In this document: positions 34,063 to 44,874 of the stretch, in pieces | Position numbering within the stretch: position 1 is the stretch's first letter | Layout: each line of letters starts with the position of its first letter | Assembly: GCA_013350335.1 (NCBI GenBank) | Contig: CM023538.1 | Location: forward strand, 51,511,269 to 51,575,268 | Length of the DNA stretch: 64,000 nucleotides | Direction: 5' to 3' | From: Chimonanthus salicifolius | Taxonomy: Eukaryota; Streptophyta; Magnoliopsida; Laurales; Calycanthaceae | Made by a program: the position numbers and the translations under genes | The notes under the pieces: model-generated | Database searches by the model: none | Seen by the model: only the letters and a program-made list of their open reading frames with translations | What the model was told of the DNA's origin: nothing

Positions 34063-34653
34063 TACTAAAAAATAATTCTATAACTGAGAGAATTTTGCAT
34101 TGAAATAATTTCTCCAAATTAGAAAATTAGAATATACATTTGTTTTTATTTAAGTATTATTTTCTAATTTGGATATTGTGTGGGTGAAGGCATTAGAAGG
34201 GAAATTTGGTGAAGAGTTACGAATGATTTTTTAATAATAATGGTCCGTAATAGCACTCAATTAATAGCTTCGCAAAGCAAATCGACAGTTTTCAATGGAC
34301 CCCATTCTACGGCTTAGTATTAGGGCAGCCTGTATGGTTACCCAAAATATGGTTGGATAAGCCAACTATATAGTTAAATAATATTTTCTTTTAGATATGA
34401 TTTACTATAATTTTTAACGAGCTTATAATGTTAACTAGGATTACTACTTTTTAATATTTTATTATTATTTTTTTTATATACATTTTTTTAACAAATTTAA
34501 AAGAAAATAAATATAAATACATTACATATTTTTACATATTTTTTCACAAGTAATTAAATAAATTATCAAAACATACATATTTTTTGTTTCTCATATATTT
34601 TCTTTACAAATGTAAAGGAAAAGAAATTAAACAGTAATTTTTTTAAAAAATTT
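34063..34653. other. very AT-rich spacer
   Basis: Nothing was recognised. Confidence 0.3.
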
Positions 34654-35269
34654 TAAAGTTACTTTTTAAGTACTGTATATTTTTAAAATTTCTCAAATTA
34701 AATATTCAGAGTAATTACGATAGCCTGATAAAAATACTTTAAGAATTAAAGGCCTTTTGACACTCCCAAATACTTAAAACACAGTGTTTTACAAATAAGG
34801 GTATCCTTTGGTTGTGTGGAAAATATATTTGGGAGTGTCAAAAAACCTTAAAGTTTTAAAATATTTTTATCAGGCTATCGTAATTAGTCCGGATATTCAA
34901 TTTGATAAATTTTGGAAATACAGAGTGATTAAAAAATAACTGTCTATGTTGTCGATATCTCCTTTAAAACTTTAAAATTATTTTTTAAGCACTGTGTATT
35001 TCCAAAATTTCTCAAATTGAATATCCGGACTAATTACGATAACCTGATAAAAATACTTTAAGACTTCAAGGTCTTTTGACACTCTCAAATATATTTTCCA
35101 CACAGCTAAGGAATACTCTTATTTGTAAAACACTGTGTTTTAAGCATTTAAAAGTATCAAAAGACCTTAAATTCTTAAAGTATTTTTATAAGGCTATCAT
35201 AATTAGTTCGGATATTTAATTTGAAAAATTTTGAAAATACACAGTGCTTAAAAAATAACTTTAAAATTT
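34654..35269. repeat. palindrome of palindromes (two inverted hairpin units)
   Basis: Unit 1 (about 34654-34941) folds on itself. Its arms share AATTACGATAGCCTGATAAA, with the inverse at about 34865-34890, and TTTGACACTCCCAAATA. Unit 2 (about 34963-35269) is another such hairpin, and its loop (CCACACAGCTAAGGAATACT...) is the reverse complement of the unit 1 loop. So the two units are themselves in inverted order. Four related arms alternate in direction over 616 bp. No coding sequence. It is probably an inverted duplication of a snapback MITE. Confidence 0.85.
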
Positions 35270-37340
35270 AATTTTTGTTTCTCAATAGCTATAATTTTAA
35301 TTTTTTGTACAGAATAATTTTAATTTTTTATTTCTCATAAAGGGAAAAAAATTAAAAGATAAAGAGTTATTTTTTATTTTATGTATAAAAAATAAAATAA
35401 TAAAGTAAAAAAAAATAATTATTTGCCTAATATACAAATTATACCCAAAAACAAAAAAAAATCCAAAATAACCAAATAAATAAATAAAAATAATTAAAAA
35501 CTATATATATATATATATATATTAAAAAAAAAGAGAAAAAAATAAGAGAGAGAAGTTAATGAAATAACCGTAGCCAGCCATTTAACAAAAATTGTTGTGG
35601 GCCCATTTGTCGCCACACCCAGACGGTTAAAACATGGTGGCTGTATGGCCAGCTTAGGACGGCCCACAAACATTAATCTGTTTGTGTCATTTATCCTAAA
35701 AATTTAGAATGGTTTAAGCACCGGAAATTCATTTAAAACATCGGTGTTTTATTGAATTTTTTATTTTTGTACTTTATTTTATCGCAATAATTTAAAAACA
35801 ATTTTAAATATAGAACCAAAAGAAGAAGCTTTCATTTTATTGAAAGTTGGGGTCCCGTGTTAATAAAATCATTGGTGACCAATCAAAGGAACGTGGTTTA
35901 AACTTTAAAGCATTCATTTGTAATAGATTTGGAAAAAACCGGACATTGTATTATAGTAGTCATTTTCGTTTTGTTTCGGCATGAGATCCAAATGAAACAC
36001 CTTTCGAAATTCTTCGAGATAATGATTTTTATACTATCATTTTCTCTGATAGTGCACCATTTTAAAAGAATTTTCAATTTTGCCCTTACCCTTCTCTCCT
36101 CTTTTTTTCTTATTTTCAAAAATAATGATATAATTGAAATTTTATTTTAAAAAATACCCTATAAGAAAAAATTGGCGGTACAAAAATTACTGCCCTTTTG
36201 GGTCTCTCTTTTGATTCGTCTCAAAGTGTTTCAGTCCGCTTCAGCTGAAATGGACGAAATAGGTCTCTTTTGATAAACAAAATATACTATATTTCAATTT
36301 GACAAATATTCTTTTCTTCTTATTATTAATTTAATCACTTATTCTTCTTAGTTCATTAGAAAATGTGAATTATTTTTCTAATTGCAATATTTTAACATAA
36401 TCTACTATTTTATTATTTTTCTATTTCTAATTACTATTTTGTATTTTCCTGTATTTTTCTTATTTCATAATTTTAGAATAACTCAATATTTTATTTTTGA
36501 TTTTTAATCATTATTTCTCAATTCCTAAGATTTCAGTTTTCTATTTTTTAATTCTTATATATTATTTTTTAAATTTTGAATTTCTTATAGCATCTTTTTC
36601 GAAATTAAATATCAAAATGACCGAAACACCGAAATATTATGTTTCATAAGCAAACCGAAATGGCCTTATGAAACGGAACACAACTATGAATTGTATCCAT
36701 ATCAAACCCACTTAAGTTTATGGTTAGATCTATTTTTTTTCGTGATTTTTTCTTTTCCTTTTTTGAAATTTAAGATTTTCCTTTCTTTTTCTTTTTATCA
36801 TAATTTTTACATGTGATTATCAAAGAAGAAATAGGAGAATCTCTTGATAACATATTTGTTGGTTTCTTAAGAAAATGAATTTCAAGTGGAAAATTTTCCT
36901 AAGAAAATGATTTGGCAGGATTTACTTTTAATCTAATTTTTTTCTTATATTTATTTGCCTCCAATCTATATGAGAAAAAAATTAGTTGATAAATGCTTGA
37001 ATCCAATTGGGTTAACCCAATTAAAAAGTGAGATGATGTTTGGGTCAATGCATAGATTGGATCAACCCATTTAAGTTTATTCAAATTTAGTCAATTTATT
37101 TAATAAGTGAGTTAAGTTTTGTACAAGTCGAATTTAAGATACAAATCTACAACATGGACAGGTCAGAAAAAAGTTTTGGATTTGTCGGAGCCTAGGCTCG
37201 AATTATAAATTAAGGGCTCAAGCCTAAGACTAAGTCCAAGTCAACCTTAGTTAAACCCAAGCCCATCCACAATTGTAATTTTTAGGACTCAAGTCTGAAA
37301 TGAATAAGCAGATGAGGTCGAAAATTCAGCTGATCCAAAA
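35270..37340. other. AT-rich intergenic DNA
   Basis: A (TA)n run lies near 35502-35521. Near 36010-36070 is a weak relative of the GTGCACC MITE. From 36170 to 36680 there are scattered CGAAAT and TTTCGG words suggesting another decayed inverted element. No gene was recognised. Confidence 0.35.
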
Positions 37341-37558
37341 TTTCAGCTTAATTTTTGTATCGGCCGAGATTTTTTCTCTCTCTTCAAATTTTTTATTTTG
37401 GAAATCTCGGTGGTTTTTTTTTTGAAAAAATTCATTTAAAAAAAATAAAAAGGCTTTTTTTTAAATAAAAAATATAAATATCAGTCGATATTTCAAATAT
37501 CGGTGGATATCTAGGCCGATATTAGTCCAATATGAGCAAATATCGGCTGGGCCCACAA

Positions 37559-37560
<2 letters not shown>
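37341..37560. repeat. degenerate TATCGGCCGATA-family fragment
   Basis: TATCGGCCGAGATTTTTTC at about 37359, then TCAGTCGATATTTCAAATAT and CTAGGCCGATATTAG. Ends are not defined. It is followed by an (AT)n run and, after further sequence, CGGCCGAGATTTAATTCGG at about 38250. This may be the other end of the same broken copy. Confidence 0.5.

Positions 37561-37561
<1 letters not shown>

Positions 37562-37611
<50 letters not shown>
37562..37611. repeat. (AT)25 microsatellite
   Basis: An uninterrupted AT dinucleotide run of 50 bases. Confidence 0.97.
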
Positions 37612-37617
<6 letters not shown>

Positions 37618-38821
37618 AAGAAGAAATTAGCTGAATTTTTTTTCCTGACCGATAAGTACAATATGGGTCAAGATTTATACCATGATGCAGCTTAGGGATG
37701 CAAAGGGTCGGGGTTGGGCTGGATGGAAGCGAGCGGGGAGAGGCGGGACGAGGAGAGGCTAAAGTTGTCTCAAGCCTGAGCCTGATTATCAAGTGAACAG
37801 CCCAAGCAAAATTTCCACGTGAAATGATAAGCTCAACTCGAGTTCACTAAGCCCGATTGGAAGCCGAGCCCAAATATGAGCCTCAAAGAAAGTAGTTATG
37901 TATGAATTATTTGGATAAAGAAACTAATTAAATTGTCTTTTCTATTAATTATGATATTTAACTATTCAAATAATCGTTAAGTAAAGTATATATTAGGTAA
38001 TAAGTACAAATCATATATCCACTTTTCTCTTTTTATATTTTCGGTGGAATAATGAAAATCCAACTAAGATGGATTGAAAGATAGCGAACTATCTTACATG
38101 TATAATGTATTTCATTTCAAACTCAAATTAAAACGACATGGTTTTAGAGGTCAAATTAAAATGACGTAGTCGTTTTTTTTAAAAAAAAAAAATGGTTCGA
38201 CTGTTATTACTGAATCTCAGCTAATATCAGGACCGAGATCTCAGTGATATCGGCCGAGATTTAATTCGGTTCAATACTCGGACTGTGTGGGTTCTCTACC
38301 TGTGTATTATGACAGAGTCGGAGATGTCTCTGGTCTTAAGAGGGGTGGATTGTAATACCCACCCACCCAAAGTCCTACATTGGTTGTGAACTTGGGTGAT
38401 GTGGGATTTAAAAGAGGGGGCAACCTTTTCCCTTTTGTGAGGCCTTTTCGGCCTGGCTTGGTGGGTTAGGCCAAGAAACAAAATCGTACAGGCAGAAGTG
38501 GGCTCAAAGTGAACAATATCACACTAAGAAAATCGGACGGCATGTTACACTCACTGTATATTTGATCCAACACAATGAAATAAATGATAAAAATTACATC
38601 TACTATTTTTCTTCGACCTTCGGGTGTAGTACATAAATTAGACAATTAAAAATGTATAAAAACTAGTCTTTTGCAGTTGAACAATCCAAAACTCCACCTT
38701 ACATCTTACAATCTGGTGCAGCCCTTGAATCCCTTGAATCCATCACATGTTTTGCCATGGAGTTTCTCCATCATCACAATTATTATCATCAATATTATCA
38801 CTAACGTTAAAACTTTATAAC
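37612..38821. other. unassigned intergenic DNA
   Basis: CCGAGATCTCAGTGATATCG and CGGCCGAGATTT words near 38232-38262 belong to the TATCGGCCGATA family. TCCTACATTGG at about 38371 resembles a common dispersed plant word. No gene was recognised. Confidence 0.35.
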
Positions 38822-39052
38822 GTTAGATCTAGGGGTACAAAAAACGGTATCGGCCGATATATCGGTCGATACGATATATCGACTGATATTTTTATCTTTC
38901 CTCCTCTTTTTTTTAAAATATCGGCCGATATTTTGATATCAGTTGATATAATACGGCCGATATTGTGAATATCGGCCTATACTATATGATATCGGATGCT
39001 CTCTAAAACCGATATATATCGTATCGGCCGATATTTCGACCCTGGTTAGATC
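38822..39052. mobile_element. hAT-like MITE, TATCGGCCGATA family, clean 8-bp TSD
   Basis: The element 38830-39044 is flanked by perfect GTTAGATC duplications (38822-38829 and 39045-39052). Ends are TAGGGGTACAAAAAACGGTA and, from the right, CAGGGTCGAAATATCGGCCG. At least four near-perfect ATCGGCCGATAT palindromes lie inside. At 215 bp it is the shortest and cleanest copy here. hAT placement rests on the 8-bp TSD and the YAGGG ends. Confidence 0.9.
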
Positions 39053-39168
39053 AATTTTTAGATTCTTATTTTTTCATTGGACTTTATTATATGCTATATA
39101 TTCAATAATTGTACTATTTATGACATTTTTTATAATAGATCTATCCTATACAAAATATTAATAACAAC

Positions 39169-39431
39169 TATATTATGACTAGTCATCTTAACACGGACAA
39201 AATCTATTAGGAGACATGGGTTGGAGTGAAATTCTCATTTTACCCCTACCGATGTACCGCTCATCAAGTACCGATGTACCGATAACACGTCACTCTACAT
39301 GTATATGTCTGCATATCGGTACATTGATAATTGATGAGCGGTACACCGCTAGGAGTAAAATAGGAATTTCACTCTATCTTATATCTCCTAATAAATTTTG
39401 TCTGTATTATGATGAACATCCTTATATTATA
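39169..39431. mobile_element. Mutator-like hairpin MITE with GATGTACCG core
   Basis: The element about 39178-39422 folds almost end to end. Pairs include AAAATCTATTAGGAGA, GAGTGAAATTC and CGGTRYACCGCTCATCAA. Flanks TATATTATG and TATATTATA match 8 of 9, though AT-rich flanks make chance likelier. The core carries TACCGATGTACCG twice and an inverted partner. It shares ends and the GTGAAATTCTCATTTTACC word with 22147 and 18293. Confidence 0.75.
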
Positions 39432-40204
39432 TGAGAAAATAGTGATTGTCTTTCATCCCCAATACCTGACGGTCCATATTTCCTTGGAATTGGTTTTCCC
39501 AAGTCCCTAAAGGTAAAAGCCTGGACAGATGAATGTGGCCCTTTTCTCATTAGTGCCATTATTAGCTTAAAAAGGAAATTTGATTGATTACATTTGTCCA
39601 AGTGACTTGGTGAAAGGTGAAGTAGACATGTTGAGTTGAAGGATGGGACCCCAATTTGGATTTTGGGCTTCAACCACACAATCATGAGCTAACCCCATGT
39701 CCCCCATGCCAATAGAAAAAGTAATTTCCATGGAAAATAAAATTCCTTGGCTTAACCACCCAACCAGAAAGCAGAAAGTACATGTTGGTAGGTCTGGCCA
39801 AAATGGAGGAGAAAATCAATGATACTTTCCCTATAAGGCACACTCATAGCTGTCTCTCATCTCCTCTCACTAGACTCTCTAGAGGAAACTATTTGCATTC
39901 CATGACTATTGCCTATTGGGTGTAGGGCTTATGTTCAAACAAACAACTTTCTGTCTTTTCTTCTGTTATTTATCAATGTCTGTGTGTGCTTCTAAGCTAC
40001 TCCATCGACATAGATATTAGTCTTATATTTTATGATGATCATGAAATAAACTCTTCTCTGTATAAATTATTGGGATAGACTATTGAAACGTAAGTGTTTT
40101 TTAATAATTGAGGGATGTTGAATAGGAACAATGTTGCTTTTTATTTTATTATATAGATATGTTCATCCCATACAACGGATACACGAAACCACCTACAAAT
40201 CGAG
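39432..40204. other. unassigned intergenic DNA
   Basis: No gene was recognised. An 87-codon minus frame at 39422-39685 has no domain. Confidence 0.35.
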
Positions 40205-40618
40205 TGTATCAATAGGGTTGAAATTCAGATGGGTTGGGCTAGATTTTAATAAACGCAACTCAACTTATATAAAAAATTATTGAATCCAACCTGACTCGAC
40301 TTGACTCGACCCAAATTGCTTAATTCAAGCCGACCCAAATTGCTAACCTTACTCAACCTGAGTGTTTGCCCGAATTGTTGGCTCGACTCAACCCATGTGC
40401 TATATTAATTGTTTTTAGTAGGTTGGGTTGAGTCAAATCGAATCGGGTTTAATCAATTTTAAAAAAGTTTGATCTGACCCGACCCGAATTTAATTCATGT
40501 TTTCTTCAACTCAATCCGACCCTAATTTTAAAATGTAAAACCCAACCTAATTGATTTCTCGGGTTAGGTCATGTTGGTCGGATTAAAACCCGACCCAAAT
40601 TTCACCTCTATGTATTTT
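40205..40618. mobile_element. hAT-like MITE, GGGTCGGG family
   Basis: The element 40213-40610 has ends TAGGGTTGAAATTCAGATGG and, from the right, TAGAGGTGAAATTTGGGTCG. Flanks TGTATCAA and TGTATTTT match 5 of 8. CGACCC/GGGTCG words are scattered in both directions. Confidence 0.7.
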
Positions 40619-40705
40619 CAGTGGTAAGTTCGAAAGGAGTCGAATCTAAGATCTCTACTCTAATCTTAAAAGGTTAGCTCAACTGAGCTACCCGTGCAAG
40701 TTAAT
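40619..40705 (-). mobile_element. SINE-like tRNA-derived head (family C)
   Basis: On the minus strand it reads GGGTAGCTCAGTTGAGCTAA (A box), then AGATTCGACTCC (B box), then CTTTCGAACTTACC. Spacing is that of a tRNA. No complete cloverleaf is formed, so it is not called a tRNA gene. The related head at 14105-14215 shares the GAACTTACC extension. Confidence 0.5.
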
Positions 40706-41144
40706 TATAAAGAAAGCTATTGTTTTTATAATAAGGAATTTTTGTTCACATGATTTGAGAATATGAATCGGAATATCTTTATAATAGCTTGAATGATATT
40801 CAACTTTGGATGAAACAAATGTTCTGTAGATAATTGCTTCTATTTAATTTTAAAAGCTAGAGTGTTTTGCATATTTCTATCCAACCACTAAGTATCAATC
40901 TAATTTTATTTATTATGAAAAATGCCTTCACTTTTAATTGAACCATTTAAATGTGAATGTTGTTAGCAGTGATTTCCTTTCTCATGCCAAATCATTTCAT
41001 TGAATAATTTAATTTCTAATGACCACAATATAAGATAGTGTTCAACAAGGGTATAAACGAATGGTGAACATCACTTTGATTATAGACTTATAGTCATGTG
41101 TGGCCGGACCAACTCACAGAAATACCATTTGATTGAAGCAGATG
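40706..41144. other. AT-rich spacer
   Basis: Nothing was recognised. Confidence 0.3.
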
Positions 41145-41401
41145 AATGGGAGAAGGGGTAAAAATATCAGGATTGGATGATATCGGCCGATCTCTCCTCA
41201 TTTTTTTTTTGGAAATATCAGTTTTTTTTTTCTGAAATAAAAAATAAAAGAAGCCCTTTTAAAAAAAAATCTAAAAATCCAAATATCTAGAGATATTTTG
41301 GCCGGTATCGACCGAGATAATACCCAAGCCCACACCGATATTTTTTTTTTAATTGCCGATATGAATAGTGAGCGGCCGAGATTTCGTCCACTGAGTGGGA
41401 G
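41145..41401. mobile_element. hAT-like MITE, TATCGGCCGATA family
   Basis: The element 41153-41393 begins AAGGGGTAAAAATATCAGG and ends CGGCCGAGATTTCGTCCACTG. Flanks AATGGGAG (41145-41152) and AGTGGGAG (41394-41401) match 7 of 8. Internal words are GATATCGGCCGATCT and TATCGACCGAGATAA. Confidence 0.75.
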
Positions 41402-42756
41402 TAGGAGTTTAACTTGGGCCACACATGACTTGAGCCCGAATGGAAAAGTTCAAACCTAAGATTCATAATCATTATCATCACCATCATCATCTTTTTCTCA
41501 TGTAGTCAAATTGAACTTTTCTAGTTTTTGCTTCTCATCTCAACTCTATCAAATTTTAGGATAAAAATAATTTGATTTGAATTTGGATTGGGTTTGTGTT
41601 TAATGCTTAGAAAGCCCAGCCCAACACAAAAGCCCATGTTAATCTTGAGCTAAGAAGCCCAACTTTATTATACAATATCATACTTTGGTAGCGATTTGGA
41701 CAACAACAAATCTAATAAAGAGAACACTTTTTCTAGTTTACAAACCATCCCTTGGCTGGATTTTTTTTTTTTCTTTCAAAACTTTCAATATACAAGTGAA
41801 TTTCAAGGGCACTCTTGCCAATAAAAATTAGTGTCCTCTGATTAAATTGTTATTGGACATGTACCATAAATTTTGGCACTATATTAGACTATAGAAATCA
41901 AACATTTATGTTTTTTTCATAAAAAATAATAAAATATTGTCTCGCCACGAGAGAAAAGCCTTCTTATTTTCCTCATTAAAAATTTCTATCTCCCCCGTAG
42001 AAATGTATTCTTCGGATGAATAGGAAAAGATCTCATATGCTCTTGACAAAGAGCCATTTTCTATGAAAAAAGAGAGAATTTCTATACTCTTCACTTTTTA
42101 TTGGAGGGAAAATGACAAACGGCCCCTTAGCCTAAAACCTCTATTTTCTTAAAGATTAATGTCCAATATGAATGTGACAACTATTTTAGGACAATTCAAA
42201 AATCCATATAAGACAACTAAATTTGGACAAAGAAAGTAATAAACAACACGATACCTACCACTCTTACGGCCTAAGTGACATATATTGAGGCTCTTTATGC
42301 ACTACTGTATTGGCTGAAACATCATACCTACTACTTTTTAGCCAAATCGGTAGGTTATATGCACAGTCAACCAATATATCTATTTTTCATATTTTAATAA
42401 AAACAAAAACATAATTTTAATGAACTAATATACAACAATGAAATTGTATATCAGCCGATATTACTAAATTATGAATCTCTAGACTCCAATCACTGAGGTA
42501 TGAGATACGATCATAGATTCATAAGAGCTTAGTTTTGGGGCCAACATCTAAATGATGGCCAAGATTTGGCACTGACATGGACAAGATTTGGGTAAGTAGA
42601 GTCGAATTGAGTTAGATGAGATCACCACTTCAATTCAAAAAAATAAAAAAAAATTAAGCCCAAACTCAGTTGTGGCTAACAAGTTCACATCATATCCAAC
42701 TTAAATTTACAGTAGTTGTGTAGTCCAAGTTGAATTGAGTTTGGATCATAATCATT
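41402..42756. other. intergenic DNA with a Stowaway fragment
   Basis: 42176-42240 is the inverse of the left third of the Stowaway MITE at 27776 (GACAACTATTTTAGGACA, CATATAAGACAACTAA). GCCGATATTAC at about 42455 is a stray family word. No gene was recognised. Confidence 0.5.
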
Positions 42757-42966
42757 ATAACTATCGATTTTTTATGACAAGGTGTTAAGACTTTTAGAGC
42801 ATCTGACTAATTTTTAGGACATGTGCAAGTCTATCTACCCGCACACCAGGTCACTATAAAGTGAGTGAACCTTTGAGATGAAGTGGGAATCAAACTTAAC
42901 TCCTGCTTTGCGAGTCGGATTTTTGGTCATTACTCTAATCCCTTTGAGTTATATAACTGTAGATTT
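42757..42966 (-). mobile_element. tRNA-derived SINE (family A)
   Basis: The core 42771-42952 reads on the minus strand as GATTAGAGTAATGACC (A-box region), a B-box counterpart near 42889 and a tail of A's. It aligns over its length with the SINE at 559-747. Flanks ATAACTATCGATTT (42757-42770) and ATAACTGTAGATTT (42953-42966) match 12 of 14. Confidence 0.75.
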
Positions 42967-44136
42967 AAAACAATAAAGTCAGGGATGGATATATAAATCG
43001 ATCTTGTGAGAACAAAAGTAAATTCATGTATCCATAAATGAAAATAACATTTGAAGAAATTGACTTCTTAGACCTTCTATAATCACAAAAGGGAATGGAG
43101 ACCGAAAGATATTCATGTGGATAACAATTGTATAAAACTATTCCCATCTGATGGTACTAAACTCTGATTTGAATGGCTCAAACAATTCATGAAAGGTCCG
43201 CATGCCCTAAATAAGGGTATGCATACTCAACAAAGTAACCTTAGAGAAAGGGGGCTTCAATCATGATGGAAATTATGATAAAATGAGTTGAGTTGACATA
43301 TCATCATGATAAAATGAGTTGAGTTGATATAAATGTATTAATTTGGTATTGAATTGATTGGTTTGCCGAAGGTGAGTTAGATTTAATTTTTATGGTCAAA
43401 TTGTCACTAACAATTTCAACTCAAAAAAAGAGAGGAAGATGAGGCTTAGATGTGATGATTGCCTTTGATTAGAACAAACTATAGGTTCTTAAATTCTAAG
43501 ATGATGCTAGAGCCTCTTAAGGTCCACATGAAAATTCATCATTTATAGAGAAATCTATAATTTATAATTCTAACATTCTAGATGATGGATATGTAAAATT
43601 TGACTTTGTTATGATTATGTCTCATACAACTTATTCATTATCTTAACTTTAAGTCATTTGAATTTCATTAAGGCATGTAATCGGACCTAGATCCAATCCA
43701 GCTTGATAACCTTACTGGACTATGTGCAGCCGGGCCCGATAACACAAGATCTGAATAAACTTGTATCGAACCCAGCCCGATAAGCCTATCGGACCATCCT
43801 CGGCCCAATAAGAGTCCGATTGTCTATTTTGACCCAACATGCTACCAAGCCCGAAATCAATTTTTTTAACCTAATTTTTCATCAGACTTGGCCCAATAAA
43901 TTAGATATTTTATTAGAATTTGAAATTTTGAAATTCTATCAAGTTAAGAAATTTAATTTAATTTTAAAAAATTGAAAAAAAAAACTCCAAATTTGAAAAA
44001 ATTCAATTGATTTTATTTCTCAATAAACATGTCCATTTTCTGAAGTCTGAATATCAAATTCGAAAAAAAATTATTTTAGTTCACATCGTTTTCCATCAAA
44101 TGAAGTCTGGATTGCTTTTAAACTGTTCTTTTAACT
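42967..44136. other. intergenic DNA with a GCCCGATAAG-rich stretch
   Basis: About 43670-43905 holds repeated CCCGATAA and GGCCCAATAA words in both directions, like an old MITE of the subterminal-motif type. No ends were found. A short repeat ATCATGATAAAATGAGTTGAG occurs twice near 43275-43325. No gene was recognised. Confidence 0.4.
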
Positions 44137-44250
44137 TCAATGAGATGGACAAATACATGATAATAATATTACAATCCACTACTTAGGTAACTCCAATGAG
44201 ACAGACAAATACATAATAATAATATTACAATCCACTGCTTCGGTTGCTCA
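44137..44250. repeat. tandem duplication, 57-bp period
   Basis: CAATGAGAYRGACAAATACA begins both units (44137 and 44194), each ending CAATCCACTRCTT. Confidence 0.9.
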
Positions 44251-44277
44251 ACTTCTATGAAATTAAGTTCAAATTAA

Positions 44278-44466
44278 ATGATCTCTGAATTGAGGCTTCT
44301 CCTTTTGTGTATCCTCTCTTTCCTTCTTGTAGCTTTCTTGAGATCCCTAACCGGAATTATAAACCTCAAAGAGTCAAAACCTCTCTTAGCTAGCACTCAT
44401 GCAATTTCAGCGCCGATCCCTGACCTTGATCCTTTAAATATGATGGAAGTAGCAAATGGAAAATAG
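44278..44466 (+). CDS. possible small secreted or membrane protein, 62 aa
   Basis: From ATG 44278 the frame has a strongly hydrophobic start (residues 5-24, LRLLLLCILSFLLVAFLRSL). A polar tail ends PDLDPLNMMEVANGK before TAG. The hydrophobic start could be a signal peptide or anchor. No known peptide-hormone motif was recognised at the end. In AT-rich repeat surroundings it may be a chance frame or a stray exon, so confidence is low. Confidence 0.2.
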   Translation: MISELRLLLLCILSFLLVAFLRSLTGIINLKESKPLLASTHAISAPIPDLDPLNMMEVANGK

Positions 44467-44874
44467 AGGATTAATGAGACACTAAGAAAAAAAAAATGTC
44501 ATTCATATGTCCTTGGATAACGATAAAGGTGACATAAATTCATGCAAAACAAATGATATGAGATGAAAATTTGAGTGTGTAAAAAGATCTGAATAAATGA
44601 AGTTAGCAATAATGATCAAGCCATCCCAACCACTAGTAGTGGTAACCTTGCTCTGTTCTAAATTCTAAATTTCATTTTAGAACCACCTCCCATTAGTCAC
44701 TCTAAGGCATTCAAACCAACAAGTTCCATCAAAACATGAAAGACTATTGGAAAAGAAAACAAATTATACATGAAGGTGATCATACCAGAAAAGTTTGTGG
44801 AACCTACCCTGCTTGCAATAGATAACATGGATATGGACTTTGTCAATCCATTTTCATTTTTTTTGGGTGGAATC

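Noticed and set aside
40619..40705. tRNA gene on the minus strand
   Set aside because: The GTAGCTCAGTTG head looks right but there is no full cloverleaf, and the extension is shared with another copy, so SINE is likelier.
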